Origin: Acidiluteibacter ferrifornacis
GTDB taxonomy: Bacteria > Bacteroidota > Bacteroidia > Flavobacteriales_E > Vicingaceae
Direction: 5' to 3'
NCBI RefSeq assembly: GCF_009909615.1
Contig: NZ_WWNE01000008.1
Span: 161,348 to 225,347 of the forward strand
Length of the DNA: 64,000 bases
Positions 62,712 through 64,000 of this stretch are shown in pieces (within the stretch, counting starts at the first letter, position 1; each line of letters opens with the position of its first letter). The position numbers and the translations under genes were made by a program. Under the pieces are notes generated by a model. The model did not search any database and was not told the origin of the DNA. It saw nothing but the letters and a program-made list of their open reading frames with translations.

Positions 62712-64000
62712 ATGAGCTTTTTAAGCAAATTTTATTGCCGACATTACTTTGAGTCGGTCAAAAATAGAAAAGTGAACTTCTTGATCCTTTTCTCATTTTT
62801 ATTTTCTTTTAATTCTAATGCCCAGGGCTATAGTGAGGTCACCGCACCTCAGTGTATCTCAACCACATCTTCCACTTTAAATTTTAGTTTTCCATCTCCT
62901 CGCCCACCGGCAAATGATGGTCAATTAACCATTTATTTCAAAGGTGATCTCGATGGAGGTACTGGCGGTGGAGAGGTGATGGAGATTTATGACCCAAGTA
63001 ATAACTTGGTAGCAACCACTCCGGCTGCTTCAGGTCAATGTTTGGCAACATATGATTCTGCTACCTTTACAATTCCATTAGCAACGCTAATCGGGTGGGT
63101 TGGAGGGCCAACTTTAGATATTGATGTATTGGCGCTTCCTAATGTTAGTACAACGCTTTGTGCTACTGGTTCATGTGCTTATCTAAAACTAGAGTACCCG
63201 TCAGTTTCTGGAGATAATGATGCTGCTGTACTTGCTATAGATTCTCCTTCTGTTTTTTGTGCGGGCAGTCAACCTGTATATGCCACAATAGCTAATGGAG
63301 GTTCAAATCAAATAAATTCGCTAACAATAAATTGGGAAGTTAATGGAGTAGCTCAGACTGCAGTTTCTTACACTCAATTAATCGACACCATTAATGGTTC
63401 TAATCCAAATTCTGTTAGTGTTTTGTTAGGATCAGCCAATTTTACTGCTGGGAATAATACTATTAAGGTGTATAGTTCAATGCCAAATGGAGTTGCAGAT
63501 ACTGTCAACTTTAATGATACGGCTTTTGTAAATGTGATGACAGCAAGTCAACCCACATCAGTATTACTAATAAATACAACCTTAAATTCAGCAACTATAG
63601 ATGCTATAGGTGGAGCAGGAGCTGTTGAATATGAATTTGGTCCTGTTGGGTTTGCACAATCTTCAGGAACTTTAGGTTCTTCACCTACATCTTTGTTTAC
63701 CATCAATGGTTTGACCTCAGGCACCACTTACGATGTTTATGTTCGTTCAAATTGTGGATCAGGAGATGTTTCTTCTTGGGTTGGTCCATTAACCTTTGGA
63801 ACCTCATATGGCGTTCCTTACTTTGAAGATTTTGAGTTATTCACAGCAGGGAATGTTGTAAATCCTTGGCCTAGAGGTTGGTCTTCGACCAATAATGCGT
63901 CTGCGCCAAGATGGGAGTCAGAAGATGCTACGGGAGCCAATGAGAACTCCTTGAATACAGGTCCATTTTACGATAATACGACCCCTTCAACAGTTGGAGG
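62712..64000 (+). CDS. Third giant-family T9SS-type paralogue, cut by the window edge
   Basis: An open frame from the ATG at 62712 to the right edge (429 codons visible, no stop). The N-terminus holds a signal peptide ending 'FSFNSNAQ' (about residue 38). Its own head ('DGQLTIYFKGDLDGGTGGGE', about 75-95) follows; then a CARDB-like domain closely matching the other two ('NDAAVLAIDSPSVFCAG'), directly followed by the FN3-like domain ('EYEFGPVGF', 'GLTSGTTYDVYVRSNCG') and the start of the MAM-like domain ('PYFEDFELFTAGN', 'RWESEDATGANENSLNTGPF'). The beta-helix module that separates CARDB and FN3 in the paralogues is missing. The C-terminus, expected to be a T9SS sorting domain, lies outside the window. 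Confidence 0.88.
   Translation, partial: MSFLSKFYCRHYFESVKNRKVNFLILFSFLFSFNSNAQGYSEVTAPQCISTTSSTLNFSFPSPRPPANDGQLTIYFKGDLDGGTGGGEVMEIYDPSNNLVATTPAASGQCLATYDSATFTIPLATLIGWVGGPTLDIDVLALPNVSTTLCATGSCAYLKLEYPSVSGDNDAAVLAIDSPSVFCAGSQPVYATIANGGSNQINSLTINWEVNGVAQTAVSYTQLIDTINGSNPNSVSVLLGSANFTAGNNTIKVYSSMPNGVADTVNFNDTAFVNVMTASQPTSVLLINTTLNSATIDAIGGAGAVEYEFGPVGFAQSSGTLGSSPTSLFTINGLTSGTTYDVYVRSNCGSGDVSSWVGPLTFGTSYGVPYFEDFELFTAGNVVNPWPRGWSSTNNASAPRWESEDATGANENSLNTGPFYDNTTPSTVG

Overview
The window reads as chromosomal DNA of a low-GC member of the Bacteroidota, most likely a marine or aquatic Flavobacteriales-type organism. The reasons are: several secreted proteins ending in type IX secretion system (T9SS) C-terminal sorting domains, both the type A and the 'gliding motility-associated' type B form; many TAnnTTTG (-7) promoter boxes with no clear Shine-Dalgarno sites; a TonB-dependent receptor of the carboxypeptidase-regulatory type; and gene neighbourhoods typical of the group (guaB - PpiC/SurA foldases - MoxR, LuxC beside a ferredoxin, pyrG-yidC). 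I recognise no phage, insertion sequence, integrase or CRISPR array.

Layout. 1-4239 is the 3' part of a giant secreted fibronectin-III-like protein with a type B sorting domain, closed by a strong terminator. 4369-11083 is a same-strand block: guaB, three periplasmic foldase-type proteins (two PpiC/SurA PPIases flanking a lipoprotein with no visible PPIase domain), and a MoxR ATPase. 11086-16492 holds a secreted protein of unknown function, a ferredoxin divergent from a LuxC-type acyl-CoA reductase, a beta-helix lipoprotein, a thioredoxin-fold protein, and mnmD for tRNA wobble-uridine modification. 16629-23021 carries a YkgJ-type cysteine-cluster protein, recG, a WD40 protein and pheT. The gaps around recG and pheT hold dispersed repeats and a perfectly phased 4 x 23-bp tandem repeat. 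23412-30562 has hutU with an overlapping DUF5522 gene, a D-cysteine desulfhydrase/ACC deaminase homologue, a LysM glucosaminidase, and a FadL/OmpP1-like porin paired with a low-complexity lipoprotein. 30676-34066 has proS, a conserved unknown gene, tRNA-Glu(UUC), rpsT and a metallophosphoesterase. 34079-39922 is a same-strand run of a small PD-(D/E)xK-like gene and two abutting subtilisin-family proteases with T9SS tails. 39952-47684 holds holA, a TonB-dependent receptor, pyrG, yidC and a DUF6438 lipoprotein.

47685-48752 has no intact gene and may hold a decayed one. From 48753 to the right edge lies a tandem family of three giant T9SS cargo proteins (2560 aa, 1956 aa, and a third cut by the window edge). 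They share CARDB-like, FN3-like and MAM-like modules but differ in their N-terminal heads and in the number of beta-helix modules (3, 2, and apparently 0 before the FN3 region). This modular tandem family is the most interesting accessory feature. The rest is mostly core housekeeping, envelope biogenesis and translation. Functions are assigned by reading motifs and recalling families; no database search was possible.
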